Assembly (NCBI RefSeq): GCF_009765165.1
Contig: NZ_VLNU01000001.1
Coordinates: 372,001 to 436,000, forward strand
Reading direction: 5' to 3'
Source of the DNA: Lysobacter panacisoli
GTDB lineage: Bacteria; Pseudomonadota; Gammaproteobacteria; Xanthomonadales; Xanthomonadaceae
Length of the DNA stretch: 64,000 nt
In this document: in pieces, positions 30,637-50,733 of the stretch
How positions within the stretch are numbered: position 1 is the first letter of the stretch
How the letters are laid out: the number at the start of each line of letters is the position of its first letter
Translations under genes and position numbers: made by a program
The notes under the pieces: model-generated
The model's database searches: none
What the model was told of the DNA's origin: nothing
The model's input: only the letters and a program-made list of their open reading frames with translations

Positions 30637-30972
30637 TTACTTGCCCGCGCCCACAACCACAGTGATGTGGCTGGTGCGCTTGAGGATGCGGGTGCCGCGG
30701 CCCTTCGCACGCGCCATGAAGCGCTTCAGTGCGGGACCCTCGTCCACCATGATGGTCTTGACCTTGAGCTCGTCGATGTCGGCGCCCTGGTTGTTCTCGG
30801 CGTTGGCGATGGCGGACTCGACGACCTTGCGGATCATCTGGGCAGCCTTCTTGTCCGAGAACTTCAGCAGGTTGACGGCGCGCTCGGCCGACAGACCACG
30901 CACCTGGTCTGCGACCAGGCGGGCCTTCTGCGGGGAGATGCGCGCGGTGCGCAGGATGGCTTTCGCTTCCAT
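30637..30972 (-). CDS. rplV: 50S ribosomal protein L22
   Basis: 111 residues (E. coli 110). ATG 30972 is chosen: AAGGAG lies 6 bp ahead of it but directly abuts the other in-frame ATG at 30978. Lines the exit tunnel with its beta hairpin ([18 protein letters not shown]), where macrolide-resistance changes occur; the hairpin here looks normal. Confidence 0.96.
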   Translation of the reverse strand: MEAKAILRTARISPQKARLVADQVRGLSAERAVNLLKFSDKKAAQMIRKVVESAIANAENNQGADIDELKVKTIMVDEGPALKRFMARAKGRGTRILKRTSHITVVVGAGK

Positions 30973-30982
30973 GGTCATCTCC

Positions 30983-31252
30983 TTACTTGCCCGACTTCTT
31001 GTCGCCGCCGTGACCCTTGAACGTACGGGTCAGGGCGAACTCGCCAAGCTTGTGGCCAACCATGTTCTCGTTGACCAGCACCGGGATGTGGTTCTTGCCG
31101 TTGTGCACGGCGATGGTGAAACCCACCATCTCCGGCAGGATCATCGAGCGACGCGACCAGGTCTTGATCGGCTTCTTGTTGTTGCCCGCGCCTTCCACCT
31201 TCTTGATCAGGTGGTGGTCGACGAACGGGCCCTTCTTCAGTGAACGTGCCAT
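30983..31252 (-). CDS. rpsS: 30S ribosomal protein S19
   Basis: 89 residues (E. coli 92). Head protein paired with S13. [20 protein letters not shown] start and [20 protein letters not shown] near the end. Confidence 0.98.
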   Translation of the reverse strand: MARSLKKGPFVDHHLIKKVEGAGNNKKPIKTWSRRSMILPEMVGFTIAVHNGKNHIPVLVNENMVGHKLGEFALTRTFKGHGGDKKSGK

Positions 31253-31258
31253 GGCCGA

Positions 31259-32086
31259 TTAGCTCCTGCGATCGCGCACGATGAACTTCTGGGTGCGCTT
31301 GTTCTTGCGGGTCTTGTAACCCTTGGTCGGCACACCCCACGGGGTGACCGGATGCGGGTTACCCTGGCCGGCCTTGGCCTCACCACCGCCGTGCGGGTGG
31401 TCGACCGGGTTCATGGCCGCACCGCGGACGGTCGGGCGAACACCGCGCCAACGCTTGGCGCCGGCCTTGCCGAGCTTCTCAAGGTTGTGCTCGTCGTTGC
31501 CGACTTCGCCGATGGTGGCGCGGCACTCGGCCGGCACCTTGCGCATTTCGCCGGAGCGAAGACGCAGCGTGGCGTAGCCCTGCTCGCGTGCGATCAGCTG
31601 CACGCCAGCGCCTGCGGCGCGGGCCAGCTGGGCGCCCTTGCCCGGCTTCATCTCGATGCAGTGCACCGTCGAACCGACCGGAATGTTGGTCAGCGGCAGC
31701 GTGTTGCCGACCTTGATCGGGGCGTCACGGCCCGCGATCACCTGGTCGCCGTCCTTCAGGCCCTTCGGGGCGATGATGTAACGGCGCTCACCGTCGACGT
31801 AGCACAGCAGCGCGATGTGCGCGGTGCGGTTCGGGTCGTACTCGATGCGCTCGACGCGCGCCGGAATGCCTTCCTTGTCGCGCTTGAAGTCGATGATGCG
31901 GTAGTGCTGCTTGTGACCACCGCCGACGTGGCGGGTGGTGATCCGGCCGTGGTGGTTACGACCGCCGGTCTTGCCCTGCTTCTCGACGAGCGCCGCGTGC
32001 GGCGCGCCCTTGTGCAGGCCCGGGGTCACCACGCGAACCGCGCTGCGGCGGCCGGCGGAGGTGGGCTTGAAAGTCATCAATGCCAT
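31259..32086 (-). CDS. rplB: 50S ribosomal protein L2
   Basis: 275 residues (E. coli 273). Needed for subunit association and peptidyl transfer. [20 protein letters not shown] and the [19 protein letters not shown] block with its essential His are present. Confidence 0.98.
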   Translation of the reverse strand: MALMTFKPTSAGRRSAVRVVTPGLHKGAPHAALVEKQGKTGGRNHHGRITTRHVGGGHKQHYRIIDFKRDKEGIPARVERIEYDPNRTAHIALLCYVDGERRYIIAPKGLKDGDQVIAGRDAPIKVGNTLPLTNIPVGSTVHCIEMKPGKGAQLARAAGAGVQLIAREQGYATLRLRSGEMRKVPAECRATIGEVGNDEHNLEKLGKAGAKRWRGVRPTVRGAAMNPVDHPHGGGEAKAGQGNPHPVTPWGVPTKGYKTRKNKRTQKFIVRDRRS

Positions 32087-32096
32087 GGGTCTATCC

Positions 32097-32393
32097 TCAG
32101 GCCTTGGCCATCACGTCGATCGACTGACCGGCGGCCAGCGTCACGTACGCCTTGCGCCAGTCGCCGCGGCTGCCAGAGCGGAACTTGAAGGACTTGTTCT
32201 TGCCCTTCACGTTGACCACGTTGACTGCCTCGACCTTGACTTCGAACAGCTTTTCCACGGCGACCTTGATGTCGGCCTTGGTAGCGTCCGTCGCGACTTC
32301 GAAGACGTATTGGTTGGAAACTTCCTGCAGACGTGCGGTCTTTTCGGACACGCGCGGCGCACGGATGATGTTGTAGAGCTTGGCCTCGTTCAT
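32097..32393 (-). CDS. rplW: 50S ribosomal protein L23
   Basis: 98 residues (E. coli 100) from ATG 32393, which has GGAG 8 bp upstream and overlaps the rplD stop as ATGA; a GTG at 32402 is the less likely alternative. Tunnel-exit protein, docking site for trigger factor. [20 protein letters not shown] and [20 protein letters not shown] are typical. Confidence 0.96.
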   Translation of the reverse strand: MNEAKLYNIIRAPRVSEKTARLQEVSNQYVFEVATDATKADIKVAVEKLFEVKVEAVNVVNVKGKNKSFKFRSGSRGDWRKAYVTLAAGQSIDVMAKA

Positions 32394-32995
32394 GCCAGCC
32401 ACTCCTCGATCTTCTTGACCGCGTCGGCGGTGACCACGACCGAATCGGCGCCGACGAGGGCAACCGGATCCAGACCCTGGACGTCACGCACTTCGACGTA
32501 CGGCAGGTTGCGAGCCGAGAGGTACAGGTTCTCGGTGGCGTCTTCGGTGACGATCAGCGGACGACGACCGACTTCCAGGCCCTTCAGCTTGGCGATCAGG
32601 CCCGAGGTCTTCGGCGCGTCGACGTCGAACGACTCGACGACCATGATGCGGCCCTGGCGGTTCAGCTCGGACAGGATCGCGGCCATCGCGGCGCGGTACA
32701 TCTTGCGGTTGACCTTCTGCGCGAAGCTGCGCGGCTTGGCCGCGAAGGTCACGCCGCCGCCGACGAAGATCGGAGCCGTCAGCGCGCCGTGACGCGCACC
32801 GCCGCCCTTCTGCTTCTTCGACTTCTTGGTCGTGCCGTTGACTTCCGAACGGGTCTTCTGTGCCTTGGTGCCGGCGCGACCGGCGTTGCGATACGCAACG
32901 ACCACCTGGTGAACCAGGTCTTCGCTGAATTCGCGGCCGAAGATCGCGTCGGAAACCGACAGCGTCTTGCTGCTATTGGTGATGGCGAGTTCCAT
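32390..32995 (-). CDS. rplD: 50S ribosomal protein L4
   Basis: 201 residues, equal to E. coli, from ATG 32995 (AAGGAG is 8 bp ahead; the ATG at 33001 is too close to it). Tunnel protein; in E. coli it also regulates the S10 operon by attenuation and translational repression. [20 protein letters not shown] contains the tunnel loop. The S10 leader here has a terminator-like hairpin that such regulation would need. Confidence 0.96.
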   Translation of the reverse strand: MELAITNSSKTLSVSDAIFGREFSEDLVHQVVVAYRNAGRAGTKAQKTRSEVNGTTKKSKKQKGGGARHGALTAPIFVGGGVTFAAKPRSFAQKVNRKMYRAAMAAILSELNRQGRIMVVESFDVDAPKTSGLIAKLKGLEVGRRPLIVTEDATENLYLSARNLPYVEVRDVQGLDPVALVGADSVVVTADAVKKIEEWLA

Positions 32996-33007
32996 CGTCA
33001 TCTCTCC

Positions 33008-33661
33008 TTATGCCTTGCTCGAGGGACGCACGATGACGTCGCCACCCGGCGCACCCGGAACGGCGCCCTTGATCGCGATCAGGCCGCGCTCGGCGTCGAC
33101 CTTGACCACTTCCAGGCGCTGCGTCGTCTGGGTATCCGCGCCCATGTGGCCGGACATCTTCTTGCCCGGGAACACGCGGCCCGGCGTCTGGCGCTGACCG
33201 ATGGAGCCCGGCGAACGGTGCGACAGCGAGTTACCGTGCGTCGCGTCGCCCATCGTGAAGTTCCAGCGCTTGATCGTGCCCTGGAAGCCCTTGCCCTTCG
33301 TGACGCCCTGGACGTCGACCAGCTGGCCGGCGCTGAAGATGTCGGCCTTGATCTCGCCGCCCACTTCGAAGCCGCCGATCTGGTCGTCTTCCACGCGCAG
33401 CTCCCACAGGCCACGACCGGCTTCTACCTTCGCCTTGGCGAGGTGGCCGGCGATCGGCTTGTTGATGAGCGCCGCGCGGCGCACGCCCACGGTCACCTGC
33501 ACGGCGCTGTAGCCGTCGGATTCCTGGGTCTTGATCTGGGTGATGCGGTTCGGAGTCGCCTCGATCAGGGTCACCGGAACCGACTTGCCGTCTTCAGTGA
33601 AGAAACGGCTCATGCCGGCCTTGCGACCGACGATGCCCAACGAATACTTCTTCGCGGTCAT
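33008..33661 (-). CDS. rplC: 50S ribosomal protein L3
   Basis: 217 residues (E. coli 209). Early-assembly protein reaching the peptidyl-transferase centre. [20 protein letters not shown] at the start and [20 protein letters not shown], whose Gln is the methylated site in E. coli, are present. Confidence 0.98.
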   Translation of the reverse strand: MTAKKYSLGIVGRKAGMSRFFTEDGKSVPVTLIEATPNRITQIKTQESDGYSAVQVTVGVRRAALINKPIAGHLAKAKVEAGRGLWELRVEDDQIGGFEVGGEIKADIFSAGQLVDVQGVTKGKGFQGTIKRWNFTMGDATHGNSLSHRSPGSIGQRQTPGRVFPGKKMSGHMGADTQTTQRLEVVKVDAERGLIAIKGAVPGAPGGDVIVRPSSKA

Positions 33662-33671
33662 GGTGGCAGCC

Positions 33672-33983
33672 TCAGGTCAGCTTGATCTGGACGTCAACGC
33701 CAGCCGCGAGCTCGAGCTTCATCAGCGCGTCCACGGTCTTGTCGTTGGGGTCGACGATGTCGAGCACGCGCTTGTGCGTGCGGGTCTCGTACTGGTCGCG
33801 CGCATCCTTGTCGGCGTGCGGCGAAACGAGAATGGTGTAACGCTCGATCTTGGTCGGCAGCGGGATCGGGCCCTTGACCTGGGCACCGGTACGCTTCGCC
33901 GTCTCGACGATCTCGCTGGCCGAGCGGTCGATCAGGCGATGATCGTACGCTTTCAGCCGGATTCGGATCTTTTGGTCCGCCAT
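33672..33983 (-). CDS. rpsJ: 30S ribosomal protein S10 (NusE)
   Basis: 103 residues, as in E. coli. Head protein that also joins NusB in antitermination complexes. [20 protein letters not shown] and [20 protein letters not shown] are invariant. First gene of the S10 operon; a leader of roughly 300 nt with promoter, repeat element and attenuator precedes it. Confidence 0.98.
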   Translation of the reverse strand: MADQKIRIRLKAYDHRLIDRSASEIVETAKRTGAQVKGPIPLPTKIERYTILVSPHADKDARDQYETRTHKRVLDIVDPNDKTVDALMKLELAAGVDVQIKLT

Positions 33984-34093
33984 GACGGAATTCCTTGGTT
34001 AAAAGAGCGACGGGCCGGCCTCTGGGTGTGCCGAACCCCTGGAAAACGCGAATACCCCGGGGCTGCACCCTCGCTCCGGAGCTTCCTTGCCTG

Positions 34094-34126
34094 AAAAACT
34101 AAGGCGGGCCGGTTACCCGGTCCGCC
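34094..34126 (-). terminator. Attenuator-like terminator in the S10 leader
   Basis: On the minus strand, arms GGCGGACCGG and CCGGCCCGCC (one mismatch) around GTAA, followed by TTAGTTTTTC. It lies about 110 nt before rpsJ and well downstream of the candidate promoter, so it can stop transcription inside the leader. E. coli controls its S10 operon by L4-dependent attenuation in a leader; the same logic here is inference. Confidence 0.65.
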
Positions 34127-34226
34127 CAGACGGAGTAGAACGCACGAAGAGCTCCGTTTAGCGTTCCTTGGAAGCCCGAAGGCCCGGAACGTACGGAGCG
34201 CGCCGTGCGACATGTCCCTGTCTGGC

Positions 34227-34257
34227 GAATACGAGGCGCATCCTGCACCTCATTTCG
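34227..34257 (-). repeat. 31-nt element shared with the rpoC-rpsL gap (copy 1)
   Basis: Within the S10 leader. It matches 39091-39122 except for two substitutions and one single-base gap; the shared cores include ACGAGGCGC, TCCTGCA and CCTCATTTCG (plus-strand reading). No stem of its own is obvious. It lies 47 bp downstream of the candidate -10 box. Confidence 0.6.
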
Positions 34258-34303
34258 CTGGTTGCGGCCAACTCCACGAGGAAGTTGATCGCAGTGGTCG
34301 TGC

Positions 34304-34333
34304 ATTCTAACCGGATATCCACAGCCTATGCAA
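34304..34333 (-). promoter_or_regulatory. Candidate promoter of the S10 operon
   Basis: -35 TTGCAT (34328-34333), 18-bp spacer, -10 TAGAAT (34304-34309), then GC-rich GCACGAC before the likely start. It would give a leader of about 310 nt ahead of rpsJ. The 466-bp region 33984-34449 holds this promoter, the shared element, the attenuator and the tuf hairpin; I see no gene in it. Confidence 0.6.
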
Positions 34334-34415
34334 GCGCGCGGGTAGCAGACGGCCAGTTGAGGCGACCTTGTTCAGCTTGCCATCGCCCCACCCTGTCGGA
34401 TAAGGCTTTGGCCGA

Positions 34416-34439
34416 CCCCGGATGCCGAAGCACCCGGGG
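34416..34439 (-). terminator. Hairpin after the first tuf gene
   Basis: Arms CCCCGGGTGC and GCATCCGGGG with a TTCG tetraloop, 10 bp past the tuf stop. A very stable hairpin, but no T-run follows, so it may be a 3'-end protecting or processing structure or an imperfect terminator. Confidence 0.55.
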
Positions 34440-34449
34440 CTGGCATCAC

Positions 34450-35640
34450 TTACTTGACGATCTTCGCCACGACGCCGGCGCCGACGGTGCGACCGCCTTC
34501 GCGGATCGCGAAGCGCAGGCCTTCGTCCATCGCCACCGGGTTGATCAGCTGCACGACCATCTTGATGTTGTCGCCCGGCATGACCATCTCGACGCCTTCC
34601 GGCAGCTGCACCGCACCGGTGATGTCCGTGGTGCGGAAGTAGAACTGCGGACGGTAGCCCTTGAAGAACGGGGTGTGACGGCCGCCCTCGTCCTTCGACA
34701 GCACGTACACCTCGGCCTCGAACTCGGTGTGCGGGGTGATCGAACCCGGCTTCGCCAGCACCTGGCCGCGCTCCACGTCGTCACGCTTGGTGCCGCGCAG
34801 CAGCAGGCCCGCGTTGTCGCCCGCCTGGCCCTGGTCCAGCAGCTTGCGGAACATTTCGACGCCGGTCACCGTCGTCTTCTGGGTCGGACGGATACCGACG
34901 ATTTCGATTTCGTCGCCGACCTTGATGATGCCGCGCTCGATACGGCCGGTCACCACGGTGCCGCGGCCCGAGATCGAGAACACGTCTTCCACCGGCATCA
35001 GGAACGGCTTGTCGATGTCACGCTCCGGCTCCGGAATGAACGTGTCCAGCGCTTCCACCAGCTTCAGGATCGCCGGCACGCCGATTTCCGACTGGTCGCC
35101 TTCCAGCGCCAGACGCGCCGAACCCTTGATGATCGGGGTGTCGTCGCCCGGGAACTCGTACTTCGTCAGCAGCTCGCGAACTTCCATCTCGACCAGCTCG
35201 AGCAGCTCGGCGTCGTCCACCATGTCGGCCTTGTTCAGGAACACGACGATGTACGGCACGCCCACCTGGCGCGACAGCAGGATGTGCTCGCGCGTCTGCG
35301 GCATCGGGCCGTCAGCGGCCGAGCACACCAGAATCGCGCCGTCCATCTGCGCCGCACCCGTGATCATGTTCTTCACGTAGTCGGCGTGGCCCGGGCAGTC
35401 CACGTGCGCGTAGTGACGGTTCGGGCTTTCGTACTCCACGTGCGCCGTCGAGATCGTGATGCCGCGAGCCTTCTCTTCCGGCGCCGCGTCGATCGCGTCG
35501 TACGCCTTGAACTCGCCGCCGAAACGCTCCGCGCCCACCTTCGTCAGTGCCGCCGTCAGCGTCGTCTTGCCGTGGTCGACGTGACCGATCGTGCCCACGT
35601 TCACGTGCGGCTTGGTGCGCTCAAACTTACCCTTGGCCAT
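34450..35640 (-). CDS. tuf: Elongation factor Tu (copy in the str operon)
   Basis: 396 residues (E. coli 394). Delivers aminoacyl-tRNA to the ribosome. G motifs: [22 protein letters not shown]. The switch I region keeps ARGITIST and the C-terminal end is [10 protein letters not shown]. The gene sits between fusA and the S10 operon, in the place of E. coli tufA. By eye it is identical, base for base, to the copy at 51998-53188; similarity stops at the start and stop codons. Confidence 0.98.
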   Translation of the reverse strand: MAKGKFERTKPHVNVGTIGHVDHGKTTLTAALTKVGAERFGGEFKAYDAIDAAPEEKARGITISTAHVEYESPNRHYAHVDCPGHADYVKNMITGAAQMDGAILVCSAADGPMPQTREHILLSRQVGVPYIVVFLNKADMVDDAELLELVEMEVRELLTKYEFPGDDTPIIKGSARLALEGDQSEIGVPAILKLVEALDTFIPEPERDIDKPFLMPVEDVFSISGRGTVVTGRIERGIIKVGDEIEIVGIRPTQKTTVTGVEMFRKLLDQGQAGDNAGLLLRGTKRDDVERGQVLAKPGSITPHTEFEAEVYVLSKDEGGRHTPFFKGYRPQFYFRTTDITGAVQLPEGVEMVMPGDNIKMVVQLINPVAMDEGLRFAIREGGRTVGAGVVAKIVK

Positions 35641-35685
35641 GGTTATCTCTCTTTAAAAATGAATTACTTGTTGATCTTGCTTGTC

Positions 35686-35709
35686 GCGAGGCCGGCAAGC
35701 CGGCCTCGC
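35686..35709 (-). other. Perfect intercistronic hairpin between fusA and tuf
   Basis: An 11-bp perfect stem GCGAGGCCGGC / GCCGGCCTCGC with a 2-nt loop and no T-run, 15 bp past the fusA stop. Probably an RNA structure that limits read-through or sets mRNA ends. Confidence 0.5.
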
Positions 35710-35723
35710 CAGAGGTGTCACTC

Positions 35724-37844
<2,121 letters not shown>

Positions 37845-37991
37845 GGGACCCTCTCGTAAGTTTTCAAATTCCAGATGGCCAGATGCCGCCTCGGGGGCGG
37901 CGTCCGGTTCGCATGGCGGCTTTCTCGCCGCCACGGCAGCTCAGCGGGCTGCCGGGGCCAACGACCCCGATATGGGGTCGTCTCGCTCAGA

Positions 37992-38459
37992 TCACCAGCG
38001 GTAGTGGGCGAACGCCTTGTTCGCTTCCGCCATGCGGTGGGTTTCTTCGCGCTTCTTGATGGCGCCGCCACGGTTTTCCGAGGCGTCCATCAGCTCGGCC
38101 GCGAGCTTGCGCGGCATCGTGTTCTCGCCGCGCTTGCGGGCGGACTCGATCAGCCAGCGCATCGCCAGCGCCATGCGACGCGAAGCGCGCACTTCGACCG
38201 GCACCTGGTAGGTGGCGCCGCCGACGCGACGCGACTTCACTTCGACCGCCGGGGAGACGTTGCCCAGTGCCTTCTCGACCAGCTCGAGGGCATTGGGGTT
38301 CTTCTCGCCGATGACATCCATCGCGCCGTAGACGATCTTCTCGGCGACCGACTTCTTGCCGCTCTGCATGACCATGTTGATGAAGCGGGCGATGGTCTCG
38401 CTGCCGTGCTTGGGGTCCGGCAGGACCGAACGCTGGGGGGTGGAACCTTTACGCGACAT
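37992..38459 (-). CDS. rpsG: 30S ribosomal protein S7
   Basis: 155 residues. Head-assembly primary binder, and repressor of the str operon in E. coli. [20 protein letters not shown] start and [20 protein letters not shown] are standard; the shorter C-terminus is like most bacteria other than E. coli K-12. Confidence 0.98.
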   Translation of the reverse strand: MSRKGSTPQRSVLPDPKHGSETIARFINMVMQSGKKSVAEKIVYGAMDVIGEKNPNALELVEKALGNVSPAVEVKSRRVGGATYQVPVEVRASRRMALAMRWLIESARKRGENTMPRKLAAELMDASENRGGAIKKREETHRMAEANKAFAHYRW

Positions 38460-38515
38460 GGGGCGTACCTATTCTCGTGATTCTTGTACGGAGACCGGGT
38501 GAACGGCCGACCGGA

Positions 38516-38890
38516 TTAGGACTTCGGACGCTTGGCGCCGTACTTGGAACGACCCTGGCGACGCTTGGCGACGCCAGCGGCGTCGAGCGAACCGCGCACG
38601 GTGTGGTAACGCACACCCGGAAGGTCCTTGACGCGGCCGCCGCGGATCAGCACCACGGAGTGCTCCTGCAGGTTGTGGCCTTCGCCGCCGATGTACGAGA
38701 TGACCTCGTAGCCATTGGTCAGGCGCACCTTGGCAACCTTGCGAAGCGCCGAGTTCGGCTTCTTCGGGGTGGTGGTGTACACGCGGGTGCAAACGCCACG
38801 ACGCTGCGGGCAGTTCGCGAGCGCCGGCGAGGCGCTCTTGTAGGTTTCAGGGCTGCGCGGCTTGCGCACCAGCTGATTGATCGTCGCCAT
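38516..38890 (-). CDS. rpsL: 30S ribosomal protein S12
   Basis: 124 residues from ATG 38890 ([12 protein letters not shown]); the open frame upstream is spurious. Decoding-centre protein. The streptomycin-related sites look wild type: Lys in [12 protein letters not shown] and Lys in [13 protein letters not shown]. First gene of the str operon with its own strong candidate promoter upstream. Confidence 0.98.
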   Translation of the reverse strand: MATINQLVRKPRSPETYKSASPALANCPQRRGVCTRVYTTTPKKPNSALRKVAKVRLTNGYEVISYIGGEGHNLQEHSVVLIRGGRVKDLPGVRYHTVRGSLDAAGVAKRRQGRSKYGAKRPKS

Positions 38891-38977
38891 CTGGAACTCT
38901 TCGAAGAAAGGCCGGATGGCCTTTGCGTGGAAAAAACGAACGGCACGCCGGGGGAACCCGGCATACCGAGACGAAAA

Positions 38978-39007
38978 AGTATAGCCCGCGTCAGACGTCA
39001 CCGTCAA
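38978..39007 (-). promoter_or_regulatory. Candidate promoter of the str operon (rpsL-rpsG-fusA-tuf)
   Basis: -35 TTGACG (39002-39007), 18-bp spacer, -10 TATACT (38978-38983). This is one of the best sigma-70 matches in the window. It lies about 90 bp before rpsL and separates the str operon from rpoC. The 309-bp gap 38891-39199 also holds the shared element and the rpoC hairpin; no gene is seen there. Confidence 0.75.
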
Positions 39008-39090
39008 CGCGGACTAAACCGGATGCCCCACCGCAAGCGCTCTTGGCGCCCCGGCGTGGGACTTCACTGCGATCCCGCCCATCCTGGGCC

Positions 39091-39122
39091 GAACACGAGG
39101 CGCTTCCTGCATCCTCATTTCG
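39091..39122 (-). repeat. 32-nt element shared with the S10 leader (copy 2)
   Basis: Matches 34227-34257 with two substitutions and one extra base. Here it lies between the rpoC hairpin and the rpsL promoter, that is, in the rpoC 3' region rather than in the rpsL leader. Confidence 0.6.
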
Positions 39123-39129
39123 TGATCTG

Positions 39130-39152
39130 GGCGGCCCCACGAGGGGGCCGCC
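39130..39152 (-). terminator. Hairpin after rpoC
   Basis: A perfect 9-bp stem GGCGGCCCC / GGGGCCGCC with a 5-nt loop, 47 bp past the rpoC stop. No T-run follows, so the strength as a terminator is uncertain. Confidence 0.55.
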
Positions 39153-39199
39153 AAAGTGCCGGAATTGTACCGGCAAACCGCCTTGGATGAAACCGGCGA

Positions 39200-43423
<4,224 letters not shown>

Positions 43424-43516
43424 GGTGTTCTCCAATCGGAGTAATTCGTCGAGGGCTGTGGATCTCTGATTCGGTCAGCGGGAAGCGCGCGTTTCGCGGC
43501 GCTTCCCGCGTGCGGA

Positions 43517-47683
<4,167 letters not shown>

Positions 47684-48119
47684 GGTGAGCTACCGCCTCA
47701 TTGGAACGGGATCTGCGATTGACGTTGCGTGACTCGATACATCGCCGGGAACAGCCGGAGGAACCGTTTCCGATCGATCGCCAGTACGGGCCTCTGGTGC
47801 CGCCGTGGCGTTTTCGAACCTCGAATCTCCAATCACCAATCCCCAGGGGAAAAGTGAACTGTCAGTTGGAAGCCGCGGGTATTGCCGGCACCCGCACGCC
47901 CTCTAGTGCTGCTTCCAACTACCAACTCGGTTGGGTTTTGCGTTGAACGGTGGAGTCTTGCCGGTGCCCGAAGCGGGCTGACGGTTCGACTTCACGGCCG
48001 CGAGGCGGAAAAAAAACTCCGCCCTTCAACAACGGCCAAAGGCCGGGGCCTTCCGGCCCCAGCCTCGGGTGGTCGCCACTGCTGCGCTCTCGGTCAAGAG
48101 CCGGCGACGCGAGTACTGC
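47684..48119 (-). other. rplL-rpoB intercistronic region: hairpins, poly-T tract and repeat sequence
   Basis: No gene seen. Reading downstream of rplL on the minus strand: a GC hairpin GGGGCC-GGAA-GGCCCC (48045-48060), then a run of eight T (48009-48016), which together could be a partial terminator controlling how much rpoBC is made, as known for this place in E. coli. Closer to rpoB is a 10-bp inverted repeat AGTTGGAAGC / GCTTCCAACT (47864-47873 and 47911-47920) and a single arm of the GATTGG repeat family (47822-47844). Confidence 0.5.
47822..47844. repeat. GATTGG-type repeat, single arm
   Basis: Reads CGAATCTCCAATCACC then AATCCCC, close to the right arm of the palindromic element at 54848-54870 (CGAATCGCCAATCACC). 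Only one arm is found here. Confidence 0.55.
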
Positions 48120-48494
48120 TTACTTCAGCTCGACGGTCGCGCCAGCGGCCTCGAGTTCCTTCTTGAACTTCTCGGAGTCTTCCTTCGAGACGGCTTCCTT
48201 CACCGTCTGCGGGGCGCCTTCGACGAGGTCCTTCGCTTCCTTCAGGCCCAGGCCGGTGATGGCACGGACGGCCTTGATGACCTCGACCTTCTTCTCGCCG
48301 GCGGCCTTCAGGATGACGTTGAACTCGGTCTGCTCTTCGACCGGGGCGGCAGCGGCGGCCGGACCGGCGGCCATCATGACCGGGGCAGCGGCGGTGACGC
48401 CGAACTTGTCTTCGATCGCCTTGACCAGGTCCATCACCTGGCTGATGGTCATGCCGGCAACGGCGTCGACGATCTGTTCGTTGGAAAGGGACAT
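48120..48494 (-). CDS. rplL: 50S ribosomal protein L7/L12
   Basis: 124 residues (E. coli 121). Stalk protein recruiting translation GTPases. N-terminal dimerisation domain, Ala-rich hinge ([19 protein letters not shown]) and C-terminal domain with [20 protein letters not shown] and [15 protein letters not shown]. Confidence 0.98.
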   Translation of the reverse strand: MSLSNEQIVDAVAGMTISQVMDLVKAIEDKFGVTAAAPVMMAAGPAAAAAPVEEQTEFNVILKAAGEKKVEVIKAVRAITGLGLKEAKDLVEGAPQTVKEAVSKEDSEKFKKELEAAGATVELK

Positions 48495-48557
48495 GTTGTT
48501 AACCTCTGGAAATTTTTGAACGTACGAATGTGTTCAGTCGCGTAGACGAAGCGGCGG

Positions 48558-49091
48558 TTAAGCCGTCTCGGTCTCGGCTGCAGCTTCTGCGGTCGCTTCG
48601 CCGCCACCCTGCTTGTCGGCCACGGCCTTGACGGCGCGGGCAAACATGGTGACCGGCTCGGTCAGGACACGGGCCAGCATGGCCAGGGCCTGTTCGCGGG
48701 TCGGCAGCGAGGCCAACACTTCGACGTGCGAGCCCGGGAAGAGCTTGCCGTCGATCGAGACGACCTTCGCCTGCAGCTTGTCGTTGCTCTTGGCGAATTC
48801 CTTGATCAGACGCCCGGCGGCACCGGGGTCTTCCGACGAGAACGCGTACAGCAGCGGACCGACCAGTGCATCCTTCGTGCACTCGAAGTCCGTGCCTTCG
48901 ACGGCGCGCGCGGCCAGGGTGTTCTTGACAACCTTCAAGAACACGCCGGTCTCGCGAGCCTTCTTGCGCATCGCGGTCATCTGACTGACCGTGGTGCCTG
49001 CGTACTCGGCAGCGACCAAGGAGTGCGCCTTCGAAGCGACTTCCGCCAGTTCGGCGACTACTTCTTGCTTCTGGGACAGATTGAGAGCCAT
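48558..49091 (-). CDS. rplJ: 50S ribosomal protein L10
   Basis: 177 residues (E. coli 165). Stalk base; with L12 it represses its own operon by binding the leader. [20 protein letters not shown] start, [20 protein letters not shown] and [16 protein letters not shown] are typical. GGAGGAG precedes the ATG. The upstream region contains a recognisable L10 leader. Confidence 0.97.
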   Translation of the reverse strand: MALNLSQKQEVVAELAEVASKAHSLVAAEYAGTTVSQMTAMRKKARETGVFLKVVKNTLAARAVEGTDFECTKDALVGPLLYAFSSEDPGAAGRLIKEFAKSNDKLQAKVVSIDGKLFPGSHVEVLASLPTREQALAMLARVLTEPVTMFARAVKAVADKQGGGEATAEAAAETETA

Positions 49092-49189
49092 TGCACTCCT
49101 CCAAATGAACTCCGCTCACGGCTCCTGCCGCTTGCGGTCCTGGGCAGCACCGATCCCTGGTGCCGGGGACGCCGAAGCATCCCGGTGGT

Positions 49190-49345
49190 GGCCACTCCAG
49201 AAAAAATTTCCAGAAGGCACCATCTACGCAGGCCGACCCGGACGGGTCCGGATTAAGCAGCCCCGCTTCCACCGACGGCGATTCCCTGCCATGTCGAGCA
49301 ATCCCTGCCCGTCGCCGGTAGGCGCTGACCGCACCTGCGGTCTTT
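49190..49345 (-). promoter_or_regulatory. L10 leader (autoregulatory mRNA element upstream of rplJ)
   Basis: Minus-strand segments AAAGACCGCAGGTGCGG (49329-49345) and CCTGCGTAGATGGTGCC (49216-49232) match the conserved parts, as I remember them, of the gammaproteobacterial rplJ leader that binds the L10-L12 complex. The 334-bp gap 49092-49425 holds this leader plus a hairpin next to rplA and no gene. Confidence 0.72.
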
Positions 49346-49389
49346 GACGGCTGCCGCCACGCATGCGCGGCGACGCCCTCAAAACTTGC

Positions 49390-49416
49390 GGCCGGCGGCG
49401 ATGGACGCCGCCGGCC
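49390..49416 (-). terminator. Hairpin after rplA
   Basis: Perfect 11-bp stem GGCCGGCGGCG / CGCCGCCGGCC with a 5-nt loop, 9 bp past the rplA stop, followed by GCAAGTTTTGAG. It separates rplKA from rplJL and could be a partial terminator. Confidence 0.6.
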
Positions 49417-49425
49417 TGAAACGAA

Positions 49426-50124
49426 TTACTTCAGCGTCAGCGAAGCCTGGTCCACGGTCACGCCGGGGCCCATCGTCGAGCTGATCGAAATCTTCTGCAG
49501 GTACTGACCCTTCGCGGTCGCCGGCTTGGCCTTGATCAGGTCGAGCAGCAGGGCGTGCAGGTTGTCCTTCAGCGAGGCGTCTTCGAACGAAGCCTTGCCG
49601 ATGGTGCAGTGGATGATGCCGGCCTTGTCGGTGCGGTAACGCACCTGGCCGCCCTTGGCGTTCTTGACCGCCTCGGCCGGGTTCGGCGACACGGTGCCGA
49701 CCTTCGGGTTCGGCATCAGGCCACGCGGGCCGAGGACCTGGCCCAGCTTACCGACAACGCGCATGGCGTCCGGCGTGGCGATGACGACGTCGTAGTTCAG
49801 GTCGCCGGCCATCATCTTCTCGGCCAGGTCGTCCATGCCGACGGCCTCGGCACCCGCGGCCACGGCCTCGTCGGCCTTGGCGCCGGCCGGGGCGAACACC
49901 GCCACGCGCACGGACTTGCCGGTACCGGCGGGCAGCACGGTCGAACCGCGCACCTGCTGGTCGGACTTCTTCGCATCCACGCCCAGACGGACGGCGACGT
50001 CGACGGACTCGACGAACTTCGCCTTGGTCGCGGTCTTGATGATCTTGATGGCTTCGTCGATGGCGTACGCCTTACCCGGGACGACAGCAGCCTTGATGGA
50101 CTTCTCGCGCTTGCTCATTGCCAT
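49426..50124 (-). CDS. rplA: 50S ribosomal protein L1
   Basis: 232 residues (E. coli 234). L1 stalk protein controlling E-site tRNA; in E. coli it represses rplK-rpl[31 protein letters not shown]-like [17 protein letters not shown] and [13 protein letters not shown] are conserved. GGAGGG precedes the ATG. Four bases separate it from rplK. Confidence 0.98.
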   Translation of the reverse strand: MAMSKREKSIKAAVVPGKAYAIDEAIKIIKTATKAKFVESVDVAVRLGVDAKKSDQQVRGSTVLPAGTGKSVRVAVFAPAGAKADEAVAAGAEAVGMDDLAEKMMAGDLNYDVVIATPDAMRVVGKLGQVLGPRGLMPNPKVGTVSPNPAEAVKNAKGGQVRYRTDKAGIIHCTIGKASFEDASLKDNLHALLLDLIKAKPATAKGQYLQKISISSTMGPGVTVDQASLTLK

Positions 50125-50127
50125 GAC

Positions 50128-50556
50128 TTAACCCTCCACCACCAGACCCATGCTGCGGGCCGAACCCGCAATCGTCTTCACCGCCGCATCCAGGTCGGCC
50201 GCCGTCAGGTCGGCTTCCTTCTGCTTGGCGATGGCTTCCAGCTGGGCGCGGGTGACCTTGCCCACCTTCTCGGTGTTCGGGCGCTTGGAACCGGAGCTGA
50301 TGCCCGCGGCCTTCTTCAGCAGCACCGAAGCCGGGGTCGACTTGGTGACGAAGGTGAACGTACGGTCGGAGTACGCGGTGATGATGACCGGGGTCGGCAG
50401 ACCCGGCTCGAGCTTGGAGGTCGCGGCATTGAACGCCTTGCAGAACTCCATGATGTTGAGGCCGCGCTGACCGAGGGCCGGACCCACCGGCGGCGACGGA
50501 TTGGCCTGACCGGCCTTGACCTGCAACTTGATGTAACCGACTACTTTCTTGGCCAT
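50128..50556 (-). CDS. rplK: 50S ribosomal protein L11
   Basis: 142 residues, as in E. coli. Forms the GTPase-associated centre, needed for RelA activation and target of thiopeptides. [20 protein letters not shown] and [11 protein letters not shown] are standard. Confidence 0.98.
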   Translation of the reverse strand: MAKKVVGYIKLQVKAGQANPSPPVGPALGQRGLNIMEFCKAFNAATSKLEPGLPTPVIITAYSDRTFTFVTKSTPASVLLKKAAGISSGSKRPNTEKVGKVTRAQLEAIAKQKEADLTAADLDAAVKTIAGSARSMGLVVEG

Positions 50557-50663
50557 TTCTTCTCTCCGGGTGCTAGCGCCTGGACCTCAGGCTCCCCATC
50601 GGATCGGGAAAAACACGTGTCCCGACATCACGTTGTGCGACAGCTGTGGCGTTGACACGCCAA

Positions 50664-50683
50664 CGGCCGCCCTAGGGCGGCCG
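50664..50683 (-). other. 20-bp perfect palindrome between nusG and rplK
   Basis: CGGCCGCCCTAGGGCGGCCG reads the same on both strands. As RNA in the rplK leader it would make a tight GC hairpin. It lies about 110 bp before rplK and 35 bp downstream of the candidate -10 box. It could be the L1-responsive leader structure or simply a processing hairpin. Confidence 0.5.
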
Positions 50684-50719
50684 GAGCTTCCGGTCCGCGC
50701 CTGAGGCAGCGAGCCGGTA

Positions 50720-50728
50720 AGTATATCA
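50720..50728 (-). promoter_or_regulatory. Candidate extended -10 promoter for rplK-rplA
   Basis: TGATATACT, that is, a TGN motif directly before -10 TATACT, just inside the gap after nusG. No good -35 is present, which fits extended -10 promoters. E. coli also has a promoter at this position. Confidence 0.55.
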
Positions 50729-50733
50729 GAGAT

